Origin: an uncultured Paracoccaceae bacterium
GTDB taxonomy: Bacteria; Pseudomonadota; Alphaproteobacteria; Rhodobacterales; Rhodobacteraceae
Assembly (NCBI GenBank): GCA_947495795.1
Contig: CANMAI010000001.1
Location: forward strand, 744,001 to 808,000
Direction: 5' to 3'
DNA length: 64,000 nucleotides
Below the pieces are notes generated by a model. The model saw nothing but the letters and a program-made list of their open reading frames with translations. It did no database searches and had not been told where the DNA came from. Made by a program: the position numbers and the translations under genes. Shown in pieces: positions 43,946 through 53,090 of this stretch; position 1 is the first letter of the stretch; every line of letters starts with the position of its first letter.

Positions 43946-44187
43946 GTTATCCTGTAGGACGCGGCTGCTGCGCGGATCCTTGGGCGGCGGGTGCAGAAAA
44001 TCTTTGCGAGGTGGATTTGGCAAGTGTCGGGCACGCGAATTGCTGAGAATGTGCTACTTGCACACTTTTTTGATGGGTGTGGTTCCTTTGTTACGATGGG
44101 TTTCAGAAGGGGCGTGAGATGTGTCTACCCGCTTTGGGCCGGGATCGGTTAAGCCGAGTGGGGGATACTGATTTGGAGGGTTAGCCG

Positions 44188-44712
44188 ATGCGACTGATGC
44201 TGATTTGTGCGATGCTGCTTGGCCTCGCGGGCTGTGCGACGCTGACGGAGGACGAGTGCCGCGTAGGGGATTGGTATGGTATCGGCTTTGATGACGGCCG
44301 GGATGGGCGCAAGGCGGGATTTCTTACCGAGCATCGCAAGGCCTGCGCAGAGGCCGGGATTTCGCCTGTGCAGACGGAGTGGGAAGCCGGGCGGCAGGAG
44401 GGGCTGAAGCGATATTGCAGGCCGGCCCGGGCTTACCGGATCGGCCGGGCGGGGCGCAAGCTTTCTGCGGTATGTACGGATGACCAGTGGCGGCAGATGA
44501 AGCCAGCCTATCAGCATGGGCGGAGCTATTACAGGATTGAGCAGGATCTCGATGAGTTGGACCGTGAGAAAGATCTGATCCGACATCAGCTGGCAGGGTT
44601 ATTGCCTGAAGAGAAGCGGTTGCGGGTGCGGCTGCAGAGTGATTTGCGCTATCTGCGGCTACGAGAACAACAGCTGGAGCTTCGCCAGATCCGCTATTCC
44701 AGCTGGCCCTGA
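44188..44712 (+). CDS. DUF2799 lipoprotein
   Basis: A 174-residue lipoprotein with a clean signal and lipobox LAGC (residue about 16). The DUF2799 features are visible: DEDECRVGDWYGIGF-like TEDECRVGDWYGIGFDDGRD, EHRKACAEAGI, ARQEGLKRYC-like ARG stretches, and the YCRPARAYRIGRAG tail of the domain; an acidic/basic coiled coil (about 110-165) follows. Function of the family is unknown. The gene stands alone, upstream of the Hint-domain gene. Confidence 0.85.
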   Translation: MRLMLICAMLLGLAGCATLTEDECRVGDWYGIGFDDGRDGRKAGFLTEHRKACAEAGISPVQTEWEAGRQEGLKRYCRPARAYRIGRAGRKLSAVCTDDQWRQMKPAYQHGRSYYRIEQDLDELDREKDLIRHQLAGLLPEEKRLRVRLQSDLRYLRLREQQLELRQIRYSSWP

Positions 44713-44875
44713 GAGACCGGAGGGGCATTACGGGCGATTGTGGCTTGAGAAGCACAGACGCACGCGATGACACGAAAAGGGATTACTCTTGGCGGCTTAA
44801 CCATTCTGATGCCCTTCTCGTGCCACATTATGGATGTTCAAACCAGAATTTGTAGTAACGAGTGGAGTGTTTCGC

Positions 44876-45871
44876 ATGCCAACGGTAAGCTATATCCAAA
44901 CTGCTTCAGCCTCTTTCAGTGGTGGTTCCACTTTAGGTGGGGCCGGGGCGCAGGGTGGTGGGAACCATCTTGCGGGTGAGACCCTGACGCTTTCTTCCAA
45001 TGCGTTGACGAGCATTGAGGTTACGGACACAAACGGCTTTTTTCAGGACGATGTTGGCAGCAGCCAGACAATCGCCTCGGGGCCGAATGCCGGTTCCAAT
45101 GTGGAGGCGGAGTACTTTATTGTCGTGCGTGATCCGGACGGCAATACTTACGAATTGCTGGCCGTTTCGCTGGGCCATCCAAATATTGTCGGGCTGGCCG
45201 TGCTGGGTGATACGATACCGCCGGTGAATGTGGATCTTGTGGTGATCGACAATGGAGAACCTGGCGGATCAATCGGCTATGATGATCTTCTTCCAATCTG
45301 TTTTACGCCGGGCACAATGATCCGAACGCCGCGAGGATTGCGGGCCGTGGAGACGCTGGCTATCGGTGATGAGGTTGTGACGCGGGACGACGGCGTGCAG
45401 GTGTTGCGTTGGGCGTCTTGCTCCACCCTTTCAGAGGCGTATCTGCGGGCGAACCCCGCGCTTGCGCCAGTGAGGATCTCTGCGGGAAGTATTGCGCCGG
45501 GCGTGCCTGCGCGGGATCTCTCGGTTTCGCCCTGCCACCGCGTGTTGGTGGAAGGTTGGCGGGCGGAGACGCTTTTTGGCGAGCGTGAGGTGCTGGCGAC
45601 AGCGCGCTCTCTGATCAATGACGCCTCCATTCGTCCTGTCAGCGCATTGCAGGATGTGCGCTACGTGCATCTGATGTTTGATGCGCATCAGATCGTAGAG
45701 AGTGACGGGTTGGCGACGGAGAGCTACAGGCCCTTTGAAGGTGCTGTGGATGCCTTGAGTGCGGCGACGCAGGAGGAGCTTTTCCAGATTATGCCAGAAC
45801 TTCGGACGCATGAGGTGTATGCCCCTGCGCGTCGTTTGCTGAAAGACAACGAGAGTATGGCCTTGCTGTAA
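44876..45871 (+). CDS. Hint-domain (Hedgehog/intein-like) protein
   Basis: A 331-residue protein without a classical signal peptide. Residues about 1-130 form a beta-rich region with DGNTYELLAVS. The Hint_2 domain begins near residue 140 at the self-cleavage site region CFTPGTMIRTPRGLRAVETL, continues with LAIGDEVVTRDDGVQVLRW and ends with SVSPCHRVLVEG, which has the conserved His. I chose ATG 44876 (MPTVSYIQ) after GAGTGGAG; ATG 44834 would add 14 residues. Proteins of this type are abundant in Rhodobacteraceae and probably exported by type I systems. An intrinsic terminator follows. Confidence 0.88.
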   Translation: MPTVSYIQTASASFSGGSTLGGAGAQGGGNHLAGETLTLSSNALTSIEVTDTNGFFQDDVGSSQTIASGPNAGSNVEAEYFIVVRDPDGNTYELLAVSLGHPNIVGLAVLGDTIPPVNVDLVVIDNGEPGGSIGYDDLLPICFTPGTMIRTPRGLRAVETLAIGDEVVTRDDGVQVLRWASCSTLSEAYLRANPALAPVRISAGSIAPGVPARDLSVSPCHRVLVEGWRAETLFGEREVLATARSLINDASIRPVSALQDVRYVHLMFDAHQIVESDGLATESYRPFEGAVDALSAATQEELFQIMPELRTHEVYAPARRLLKDNESMALL

Positions 45872-45900
45872 CGCCGGAGCGTTCCAACGAGACTTATGAG

Positions 45901-45935
45901 CCGGCCTGACATGTGTGTCTGGCCGGTTTTCTGTT
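45901..45935 (+). terminator. Rho-independent terminator after the Hint gene
   Basis: CCGGCC, a T-T mismatch and GACA (45901-45911), loop TGTG, TGTC and GGCCGG (45916-45926), then TTTTCTGTT. It lies 29 bases after the stop codon. Confidence 0.75.
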
Positions 45936-46250
45936 GCAGGAGGTTGAGTTGGATGAAGCGGGTTTGGCCTGAACCCTCCGTTCCGCTCTGACTATCCATC
46001 ATATTGGTGGCGAAGCCGTCGATTTTTTGGAAAACACATCTGCCCGATGTTTTTAGACCATCCTTCCCTCCCTTAACCCACGGCACTTTTGCTAAGTTGG
46101 GTTGCGTTTTGTGTCGTACCTCGCGGTGAAATGAACGATAGTTCAATTTTTACTGTTTACCTGCGCAGGATTGTTGCTACCCTCTGTTTCGGATGATCCG
46201 GAAAGGCGGCAGAGATCGCGACGGGTCGTTTGACAAGGGAGAGGATTGCC
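45936..46250. other. Leader region of the acyl-CoA ligase / Liv locus
   Basis: No gene is convincing in these 315 bases. A five-base-arm inverted repeat TGAAC-GATA-GTTCA (46132-46145, listed separately) is followed by a ribosome binding site AAGGGAGAGG before ATG 46251. I could not identify -35 and -10 boxes with confidence. Confidence 0.45.
46132..46145. promoter_or_regulatory. Inverted repeat TGAAC-N4-GTTCA upstream of the CoA ligase gene
   Basis: TGAAC (46132-46136), GATA, GTTCA (46141-46145), 105 bases before the ligase start. Sites of the form GAAC-N4-GTTC are used by TetR-type regulators that sense acyl-CoA (PsrA/FadR-like); here the match is suggestive only. Confidence 0.35.
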
Positions 46251-48212
46251 ATGCCAGATGCACACTCGGCAGGACAATTGGATACGTTTCCAAAGCTGTT
46301 GGCGCGCAATGCCAAGATGTTTGGTGCGCGGCCTGCTTACCGGGTGAAGGAATTCGGTATCTGGCGCAGCTGGAGCTGGGCCGAGGCGGAGGAGATGATT
46401 TCGGCCTTCGCCAAGGGGCTGGTGCTGTTGGGGCTGAACCCCGGTGACCATGTTGCGATTATCGGGCGGAATCGGCCGGAGCTCTATTCCGCGATGGTCT
46501 CCATCCAGATGGCGGGCGGCATTCCAGTGCCGGTGTATCAGGACAGTGTGGCCGAAGAGATGGCTTACGTGCTGGACCATTGTGGCGCGCGAATGGTGAT
46601 TGCCGAGGATCAGGAGCAGGTAGACAAGGTTGCCGAGATTGGCGACAAGCTGCCCGGGCTGGAGCATGTGATCTATCTCGATCCGCGTGGCCTCCGGAAA
46701 TACGACCATTCCACCATGCATCCTTTTGCCGAGGTGGAGGCGAAGGGCCGGGCCGAGGGCGATGCGGCGGATATTGCGCGGCGCTGCGCGGAGCAGGGGC
46801 CGGATACGACTTGCGTGATGCTCTATACCTCTGGCACAACGGGGCGACCCAAGGGTGTGGTGCTTTCGAACCGCAATATTGTGGAAACCTCGAAGGCCTC
46901 TGCCGAGTTTGATCATCTTGTGGGCACGGACAGTGTGCTGGCCTATCTGCCGATGGCCTGGGTCGGTGATTTCATCTTCTCGATGGGGCAGGCCTATTGG
47001 ACGGGTTTTTGCGTCGCCTGCCCGGAGAGCGAGATGACCATGCAGCATGATCTGCGCGAGATCGGGCCCACGTATTTCTTTGCGCCGCCGCGATTCTTTG
47101 AAGGCTTGCTGACAAGCGTGATGATCCGGATGGAGGATGCCGGGCAGATCAAGAAGCGGATCTTCGATCATTTCATGGGGTTTGCGAAGGAATGGGGGCC
47201 GCAGATACTGGATGGCAAGGCCGTGCCGGGCGGAAAGAAGCTGTGGTACAAGCTTGGAGGCCTGCTGGTGTACGGCCCGTTGAAGAACACGCTGGGGTTG
47301 ACGCGGGTGCGGGTGGGCTACACTGCCGGAGAGGCGATCGGGCCGGAGATTTTCGATTTCTACCGCTCGCTCGGGATCAACCTGAAGCAGCTTTACGGGC
47401 AGACGGAGGCGAGCGTGTTCATCACGCAGCAGCCGGATGGTGAGGTGCGGGCGGATACGGTGGGTGTGCAATCACCCGGTGTGGAAATCCGGATCGGGGA
47501 AAATGGCGAGGTGTATTACCGTTCTCCCGGTACGTTTGTAGAATACTACAAAAACCCCGAGAGCACGGCCTCGACCAAGGACCCCGAGGGTTGGGTGGCC
47601 ACAGGGGATGCGGGCTTTATTGAGCCGGAAACCGGGCATCTGCGGATCATTGATCGTGCCAAGGATGTGGGCAAGATGGCTGATGGCGCGATGTTTGCGC
47701 CCAAATATGTGGAAAACAAGCTGAAGTTCTATCCCGATATCCTGGAAGCTGTGGTGTTCGGCGCAGGGCGCGAGATGTGCACCGCGTTCATCAACATTGA
47801 TCTTCTGGCCGTGGGGAACTGGGCGGAGCGCAACAACATTGCTTATGCGAGCTATCAGGAGCTTGCCGGGCATCCACAGGTGCTGGCCACGATTGCGGAC
47901 CATGTGGCTGAGGTGAATGAGAGTGTGGCCGGGGATGAAATGCTTTCCGGCTGCCAGATCCACCGGTTTCTCGTGCTGCACAAACAGCTGGATGCGGATG
48001 ATGGCGAGCTGACGCGCACCCAGAAGGTGCGCCGCCGGATCATCGAGGAGAAGTACAGTGATCTGATTTCGGCACTTTATGAAGGATCTGACCGCATCTC
48101 GACGGAGACGGAAGTGACCTATGAGGATGGGCGGAAAGGCTCTATCAAGGCGACGCTGGAGATCCGGGATGCGGTTGTTGTGGAGACCGGGCATAAGGTG
48201 GCCGCTGAATGA
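46251..48212 (+). CDS. AMP-forming long-chain acyl-CoA synthetase
   Basis: A 653-residue ANL-family enzyme. The AMP-binding P-loop is MLYTSGTTGRPKGV (residues about 190-203), the A5 motif is LYGQTEASVF (about 381), A7 is WVATGDAGFIEPETGH and A8 is IDRAKDVGK. It would adenylate a carboxylic acid and transfer it to CoA. The long form with an N-terminal part FPKLLARNAKMFGARPAYRV resembles FadD15-like long-chain synthetases. It heads a long co-directional locus with a Liv-type importer and a second ligase at the far end. Substrate not determined. Confidence 0.92.
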   Translation: MPDAHSAGQLDTFPKLLARNAKMFGARPAYRVKEFGIWRSWSWAEAEEMISAFAKGLVLLGLNPGDHVAIIGRNRPELYSAMVSIQMAGGIPVPVYQDSVAEEMAYVLDHCGARMVIAEDQEQVDKVAEIGDKLPGLEHVIYLDPRGLRKYDHSTMHPFAEVEAKGRAEGDAADIARRCAEQGPDTTCVMLYTSGTTGRPKGVVLSNRNIVETSKASAEFDHLVGTDSVLAYLPMAWVGDFIFSMGQAYWTGFCVACPESEMTMQHDLREIGPTYFFAPPRFFEGLLTSVMIRMEDAGQIKKRIFDHFMGFAKEWGPQILDGKAVPGGKKLWYKLGGLLVYGPLKNTLGLTRVRVGYTAGEAIGPEIFDFYRSLGINLKQLYGQTEASVFITQQPDGEVRADTVGVQSPGVEIRIGENGEVYYRSPGTFVEYYKNPESTASTKDPEGWVATGDAGFIEPETGHLRIIDRAKDVGKMADGAMFAPKYVENKLKFYPDILEAVVFGAGREMCTAFINIDLLAVGNWAERNNIAYASYQELAGHPQVLATIADHVAEVNESVAGDEMLSGCQIHRFLVLHKQLDADDGELTRTQKVRRRIIEEKYSDLISALYEGSDRISTETEVTYEDGRKGSIKATLEIRDAVVVETGHKVAAE

Positions 48213-48580
48213 GATCGCACGATCATGTGAGTTTGCTCGAAGCGCTGCTCGGCAGCCAGTTTGTGCGGCGTTTGGCGCTCTGGGTATTCACATTGGTCTG
48301 CGTTGGCTGGCTGGTGCTGGCGGATTACAACCCGATGACGCTTTCGGTACTCGTCTCGCTTTACTTCGTGGCTTATGTCGCATCTCGCTGGGTGATCTGG
48401 CTGGAGAGTAACGGGTTTACACCGCGGCGCTATCAGGTTGGACTGAGCTGGGCTTTGGTGGGGTATAACAGCCTGAACGACGAGTTCGATATCCGGCCGG
48501 TGCGGGTGTATTTTCTGCTGATGGCTGTTGAGTTTACGGGGCTTGTTGTGCGACCTCTCGTGCAGTGGGTGGTGGCGTGA
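48209..48580 (+). CDS. Small membrane protein, unknown
   Basis: A 123-residue protein with three predicted hydrophobic segments (residues about 18-38, 42-64 and 100-120) and a charged centre. It begins with ATGA overlapping the ligase stop, so it is translationally coupled to it. No domain is recognised. Small membrane proteins placed between transporter genes may tune the transporter, but here that is only a guess. Confidence 0.65.
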   Translation: MRSHDHVSLLEALLGSQFVRRLALWVFTLVCVGWLVLADYNPMTLSVLVSLYFVAYVASRWVIWLESNGFTPRRYQVGLSWALVGYNSLNDEFDIRPVRVYFLLMAVEFTGLVVRPLVQWVVA

Positions 48581-48698
48581 TGGTGGGTGACGCTCGCGCT
48601 GGCGCGCCTCGCCACACCCGCCATCCCGCAGGGTGCATCCTTGTCGTGGAAATGCGTGCGATTTTTGTTGAAAACGCGATGGTTTTGATGGTGATGGG

Positions 48699-49043
48699 AT
48701 GACTGCAGGCCGGGCCAGATATGTCAGGACGTTCAGCGTCGCTTGCGTTGGGGCGGCTCTTGGTGCGTGTTTGATGATTGGCGATGCTGCTTCTATTGCC
48801 AGTCTGGCCGCATTTGCGTGTCTCCTGCTGCTGTTCTTTGGATTTGTAAGAGCCTCATTCAGAGATGCGGGAGCCCCCTTTGCCAAGGAACTCACGGAGA
48901 GATTTGGCGACAAACACGCGACCCATTTCTTCTCGAGGCCGGATGAGGTCCGAAAGTTCGTTCGTGGACCGTTCTTTCTGCGTGTTCTGATCCTGTTGGC
49001 CATTTTCCTTGTGGTTGCAAGTTTTACCGGGGGTGTCGAATGA
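48699..49043 (+). CDS. Small membrane protein, unknown
   Basis: A 114-residue protein with hydrophobic segments at residues about 10-30, 32-50 and 93-112, an acidic/basic middle (DAGAPFAKELTERFGDKHAT) and an FFSRPDEVRKFVRG stretch. Start ATG 48699 has GATGGG upstream; its stop overlaps the livG start as ATGA. Not recognised, possibly less conserved than its neighbours. Confidence 0.55.
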   Translation: MTAGRARYVRTFSVACVGAALGACLMIGDAASIASLAAFACLLLLFFGFVRASFRDAGAPFAKELTERFGDKHATHFFSRPDEVRKFVRGPFFLRVLILLAIFLVVASFTGGVE

Positions 49044-49855
49044 TGGACGGTGGAAGCTTTGTGACGCCGGATGGCCGGACGATTGGCGACGTTCTGATGG
49101 AGGTGCGCAACATCACGCTGCGCTTTGGCGGGGTTGTGGCGATCAAGGATATCTCTTTCGATATTCGGGAGGGGGAGATCAGGGCGATTATCGGGCCTAA
49201 TGGTGCCGGGAAATCTTCCATGCTGAATGTGATCAACGGGTTTTATCATCCCCAGGATGGCGAGATCTGGTTTCGGGGCGCCAAGCGCGGGCCCATGAAA
49301 CCCCATGCGATTGCGCATCAGGGGATTGCGCGGACGTTCCAGAATATTGCGCTCTTCAAGGGGATGAGCACACTCGACAATATCATGACCGGGCGGTTCA
49401 CCAAGATGAGGGTGCCGTGGTGGCAGCAGGCGATCTGGACAGGGCCGGCGGAGCGGGAAGAGGTGGAGAACCGCGAGATTGTTGAGAAGATCATCGACTT
49501 TCTGGAGATCCAGGCCATTCGGAAGACGCCGGTGGGGCGGCTGCCCTACGGGCTGCAGAAGCGTGTGGAGTTGGGGCGGGCCCTGGCGGCCGAGCCGAAG
49601 CTATTGCTGCTGGATGAGCCGATGGCGGGAATGAATGTTGAGGAAAAGGAGGACATGAGCCGCTTTATCCTTGATGTGAACGACGAATTTGGCACCACGA
49701 TTGCGCTGATTGAGCATGATATGGGCGTGGTGATGGATATCTCGGACCGAGTGGTGGTACTGGATTACGGCCAAAAGATCGGCGATGGAACGCCGGATGA
49801 AGTGCGGGGCAATCAGGATGTGATCGATGCCTATCTGGGGGTTGCGCATGACTGA
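49040..49855 (+). CDS. Liv-type ABC transporter ATP-binding protein (LivG-like)
   Basis: A 271-residue ATPase. Walker A IIGPNGAGKSS (residues about 50-60), Q-loop ARTFQNIALF, Walker B LLLLDEPMAGM, H-loop ALIEHDMGV, D-loop MAGMNVEEKED. The ABC signature reads LPYGL in RLPYGLQKRVELGRAL, where the standard is LSGGQ or LSYGQ, so both the serine and the glutamine are changed. An extra stretch KMRVPWWQQAIWTGP lies after the Q-loop. It pairs with LivF, LivH, LivM and the binding protein of this locus. Substrate likely a carboxylic acid rather than leucine, judging from neighbours. Confidence 0.9.
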   Translation: MMDGGSFVTPDGRTIGDVLMEVRNITLRFGGVVAIKDISFDIREGEIRAIIGPNGAGKSSMLNVINGFYHPQDGEIWFRGAKRGPMKPHAIAHQGIARTFQNIALFKGMSTLDNIMTGRFTKMRVPWWQQAIWTGPAEREEVENREIVEKIIDFLEIQAIRKTPVGRLPYGLQKRVELGRALAAEPKLLLLDEPMAGMNVEEKEDMSRFILDVNDEFGTTIALIEHDMGVVMDISDRVVVLDYGQKIGDGTPDEVRGNQDVIDAYLGVAHD

Positions 49856-50435
49856 TTTCAGACCCGACCGGACGCGGCGGTGGCGAAAGGCCCACTCGCC
49901 CACCCCAGTCCGGTCGGCTTTCGGGCTTTTGGGGGCGTTGATGTTCAGCCTCCTGACGGGGGTTGCGCAGGCGGAAGACGCCTCCGACTTCTGGGAGTTC
50001 GCTTCCGCGCGCTGCCTTGAACCTCTCGAAAACATCGTGGAGCCGGATGTGAGCGGGCTGAAGATGTCTGCCAAACCCCTTGCGCTGGTGCCGGGGCTGA
50101 ACAATGCAACGCTGGTTTTTGAAAGCGAGAACGGGACGTATTTTTTTGCGCGCAGGCTTGGAGACAGGTTCGATACATGCAGCGCAGGCGTTGTGGACCC
50201 TGTGCTGAAGCGCGACCCCGGCGTTCTGGCCGCGAGTGTGGCGGCGCTTATGGCTTTGGTGGAGCGTGGTGAAAACGGCTACACCCTGACGGATGATGTG
50301 GAACTGGAGAACCGGCGCGTTCTGCAGCTGGAAAGCAGGGAGTGGCGGGAGCCGCGGATTGCGATCACCTATTTTTCGGATACGAAGTTGGGGCGGCTTC
50401 ATATCTTTGTAACCGAGATCGACAAGGAGGCCTGA
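49848..50435 (+). CDS. Exported protein of unknown function in the Liv locus
   Basis: A 195-residue protein from ATG 49848, overlapping the livG stop by eight bases. The first 25 residues are basic, then a signal peptide (GLLGALMFSLLTGVAQAEDA, cleavage near residue 42). The mature part is mostly beta with DFWEFASARCLEPLENIVEP and GLNNATLVFESENGTYFFAR; two cysteines (ARCLEP, DTCSAG) could form a disulphide. Not recognised. Its position between transporter genes suggests a periplasmic accessory role. Confidence 0.7.
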   Translation: MTDFRPDRTRRWRKAHSPTPVRSAFGLLGALMFSLLTGVAQAEDASDFWEFASARCLEPLENIVEPDVSGLKMSAKPLALVPGLNNATLVFESENGTYFFARRLGDRFDTCSAGVVDPVLKRDPGVLAASVAALMALVERGENGYTLTDDVELENRRVLQLESREWREPRIAITYFSDTKLGRLHIFVTEIDKEA

Positions 50436-50438
50436 GGG

Positions 50439-51449
50439 ATGAGTGCCGAGGTACTTTATACGTTTGAGGTGATCCTGAACGGGCTTATGGCCGGTGTGAT
50501 GTATGCGCTTGTGGCGTTGGGGTTCGTGCTGATCTTCAAGGCATCCGGTATCTTCAATTATGCGCAGGGCGTGATGGCCTTGTTTGCCGCGTTGACGCTT
50601 GTTGGATTGCAGAACGGGCAGGTTCCGTTTGCGCACTTGCTTAATGCGATCTTTGGTACGGATATGCATTACTTTGGCTGGAAGCTGCCGACGATAGGCG
50701 GGGTGCCGGTGCTGGCGATTGTGCTGGCTGTTTTCGTGATGATCTTCTTTGCCTGGGCCGTGGAGCGGCTTGTGCTGAAGCATCTGGTGAACCAGGAGCC
50801 GATTATCCTTTTCATGGCGACCATCGGGCTTGCCTACTTCATGGAAGGTTTCGGCGATCTGATGTGGGGATCGGATATCAAGAAGCTGGATGTGGGCCTG
50901 CCGCAGGGCGGTAACCTCTGGCTGGAAGAGGCCACTGCGGGTTGGGGTGGCGATGCGTTCTACGGCTTTTACATAGACAATCTGGATATCTGGGCCACTT
51001 TGTTTGCTGCGATCCTTGTGATCACGTTGGTGTTGTTTTCGCAGTATACCAAGACGGGCCGGGCGCTGCGGGCGGTGGCGGACGATCATCAGGCAGCGCT
51101 TTCAGTTGGTATCTCGCTTCGCTCGATCTGGGTGATTGTGTGGTCGATTGCCGGGTTTGTGGCGCTGGTGGCGGGCATCATGTGGGGGGCGAAGCTGGGG
51201 GTTCAGTTCTCGCTCAGCCTTATTGCGCTGAAGGCGTTGCCGGTGCTTATGCTGGGCGGGTTCACCTCCATTCCTGGTGCGATTGTCGGCGGGTTGATCA
51301 TCGGGGTGGGTGAAAAGCTTTTCGAGTTCAGCATAGGGCCGCTTATTGGCGGTGCGACGGAGAACTGGTTTGCCTATGTTTTGGCTTTGTTGTTTCTTGT
51401 GTTTCGGCCGCAAGGACTGTTTGGTGAGAAGATCATTGAACGAGTTTGA
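50439..51449 (+). CDS. Liv-type ABC transporter permease (LivH-like)
   Basis: A 336-residue permease with the LivH opening LNGLMAGVMYALVALGFVLI (residues about 10-29), FNYAQGVMALFAAL, and the conserved GRALRAVADDHQAALSVGI (about 205-223) that faces the ATPase. Eight or more hydrophobic segments. It is three bases after the exported-protein gene and four bases overlap the next small gene's frame start region. Partner of LivM and the two ATPases. Confidence 0.93.
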   Translation: MSAEVLYTFEVILNGLMAGVMYALVALGFVLIFKASGIFNYAQGVMALFAALTLVGLQNGQVPFAHLLNAIFGTDMHYFGWKLPTIGGVPVLAIVLAVFVMIFFAWAVERLVLKHLVNQEPIILFMATIGLAYFMEGFGDLMWGSDIKKLDVGLPQGGNLWLEEATAGWGGDAFYGFYIDNLDIWATLFAAILVITLVLFSQYTKTGRALRAVADDHQAALSVGISLRSIWVIVWSIAGFVALVAGIMWGAKLGVQFSLSLIALKALPVLMLGGFTSIPGAIVGGLIIGVGEKLFEFSIGPLIGGATENWFAYVLALLFLVFRPQGLFGEKIIERV

Positions 51450-51523
51450 AATTGCGCGCTTTTCACAAGAAGCCTTCGGGTGGGGGGCTTCTGGAAGTCA
51501 TGGACTATTCGGGAGATAAAAGA

Positions 51524-51907
51524 ATGAAGCTGCTAAATCGGTTTTTCCGGGAGGATGAAACCCTTTCGCCGCGTATGGTTGTCATAACGGGCCTGCTGGC
51601 CTTCGTTTTTGCTTTGCTCGCCCCCTATATGGGGCTGTTTTCAAGGCTGATTTTCTCCATCCTCGCGCTGGTTCTTCTGGTGCCTTTGGCGTTTTCCGCC
51701 TTTCGGTATCTCGTGCCCTTGATGGATCCGCGTGATCCTTCAGCCGACAGGATCGCGGTGTGGGGCGGGTGTGTACTGGTGGTGATCATCGGCATCGGTG
51801 CTTACGGGCTGGTTGCCGTTCCCGCGCTTGCCGGTGGTGCCGTGCTTTTGTGGCAGCGTGCGCCGGAGCTTTTGGAGAACTTCGATATGTTCGAGCAGAG
51901 AAGGTAA
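51524..51907 (+). CDS. Small membrane protein, unknown
   Basis: A 127-residue protein with four hydrophobic stretches (residues about 22-42, 46-68, 85-103 and 105-118) and a charged N-terminus. ATG 51524 follows GGGAGATAAAAG; a TTG at 51446 would add 26 residues and overlap livH. It lies between the two permease genes, separated from livM by nine bases. Not recognised. It is the third small membrane gene in this locus. Confidence 0.6.
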   Translation: MKLLNRFFREDETLSPRMVVITGLLAFVFALLAPYMGLFSRLIFSILALVLLVPLAFSAFRYLVPLMDPRDPSADRIAVWGGCVLVVIIGIGAYGLVAVPALAGGAVLLWQRAPELLENFDMFEQRR

Positions 51908-51916
51908 CGGGCTGAT

Positions 51917-52993
51917 ATGTTTTACCGCGAGGCCGGAGATTTCAAGACAAGCTATGCCGCCGATGGGCAGACCTTCCCCATTGCGTTCGATCGCTGGCGG
52001 TATTTTGCGGTTCTGGCAATCGCCTTCCTCGTGGTGCCTTTCACAATCAACGAGTATGTGGCCTCGGCGGTTCTGATCCCGTTTCTGATCTGGTCGATCA
52101 TTGCCATCGGGCTGAACATCCTCACCGGTTATTGCGGGCAGGTGAGCCTTGGTACGGGCGGTTTCATGGCTGTTGGTGCTTATGCGGCCTACAAGATCAT
52201 GACGGCGGCACCTGAGCTGAACATCTTCTTCGTGGTGCTGCTTTCGGGCGGAGTGACGGCGCTGGTGGGGCTGCTGTTTGGGCTGCCATCGCTTCGTATC
52301 AAAGGCTTTTACCTGGCGGTGGCCACGCTGGCCGCCCAGTTCTTCCTTGTGTGGCTCTTCAACCGGGTGCCCTGGTTTTACAACAATTCGGCCTCGGGCC
52401 AGATCAATGCGCCGGACAGGACGCTTGGTGGCTTCCTGATCACCGGGCCGAATGCGACACCGGAGGCCAAGTATCTTTTCTGCCTTGTGTTCGTGTTCGG
52501 GATGGCATGGTTGGCGCGCAACCTTACACGCGGACGGTTGGGCCGCTCGTGGATGGCCATTCGGGATATGGATATTGCGGCGGAGATCATCGGAGTGAAC
52601 CCGCTGAAAGCGAAGCTTTCGGCATTTGCCGTTTCTTCCTTCTTCGTAGGCGTTGGGGGCGCTCTGTTTTTCACCGTCTACCTTGGTGCGGTAGAAGTGG
52701 GAGAAGCATTCGGGATTAACAAATCCTTCCTCGCGCTCTTCATGATCATCATTGGCGGCCTTGGTTCCATCTTCGGCTCCTTCGCGGGGGCGGCTTTCAT
52801 CGTGCTGCTGCCTGTTTTCATGAAGAACGTCATGGTGGGTGGCTTTGGCTGGCCCACGGATATCGCCACGCATTTTGAATTCGTGATCCTTGGGGCCCTG
52901 ATAATTGTCTTCCTGATTGCAGAGCCACATGGGCTGGCGGCGTTTTGGCGGACCATAAAGGAGAAGCTGCGGCTTTGGCCGTTCCCGCATTAG
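51917..52993 (+). CDS. Liv-type ABC transporter permease (LivM-like)
   Basis: A 358-residue permease. After a 30-residue lead there are about nine membrane segments; the LivM hallmarks ILTGYCGQVSLGTGGFMAVG (residues about 69-88), GLLFGLPSLRIKGFYLAVAT and GRSWMAIRDMDIAAEIIGVN are visible, the last being the cytoplasmic coupling loop. Start ATG 51917. Together with LivH it forms the membrane channel of the importer. Confidence 0.93.
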   Translation: MFYREAGDFKTSYAADGQTFPIAFDRWRYFAVLAIAFLVVPFTINEYVASAVLIPFLIWSIIAIGLNILTGYCGQVSLGTGGFMAVGAYAAYKIMTAAPELNIFFVVLLSGGVTALVGLLFGLPSLRIKGFYLAVATLAAQFFLVWLFNRVPWFYNNSASGQINAPDRTLGGFLITGPNATPEAKYLFCLVFVFGMAWLARNLTRGRLGRSWMAIRDMDIAAEIIGVNPLKAKLSAFAVSSFFVGVGGALFFTVYLGAVEVGEAFGINKSFLALFMIIIGGLGSIFGSFAGAAFIVLLPVFMKNVMVGGFGWPTDIATHFEFVILGALIIVFLIAEPHGLAAFWRTIKEKLRLWPFPH

Positions 52994-53090
52994 CGAAGAG
53001 CGATGTGGTATGATCGGCTGCATCGTAGACAATAACGATCAAGAGGAAGCCCGGCAAAGAGGGCGCGTGACCAACAATGGGAGTTATCTG

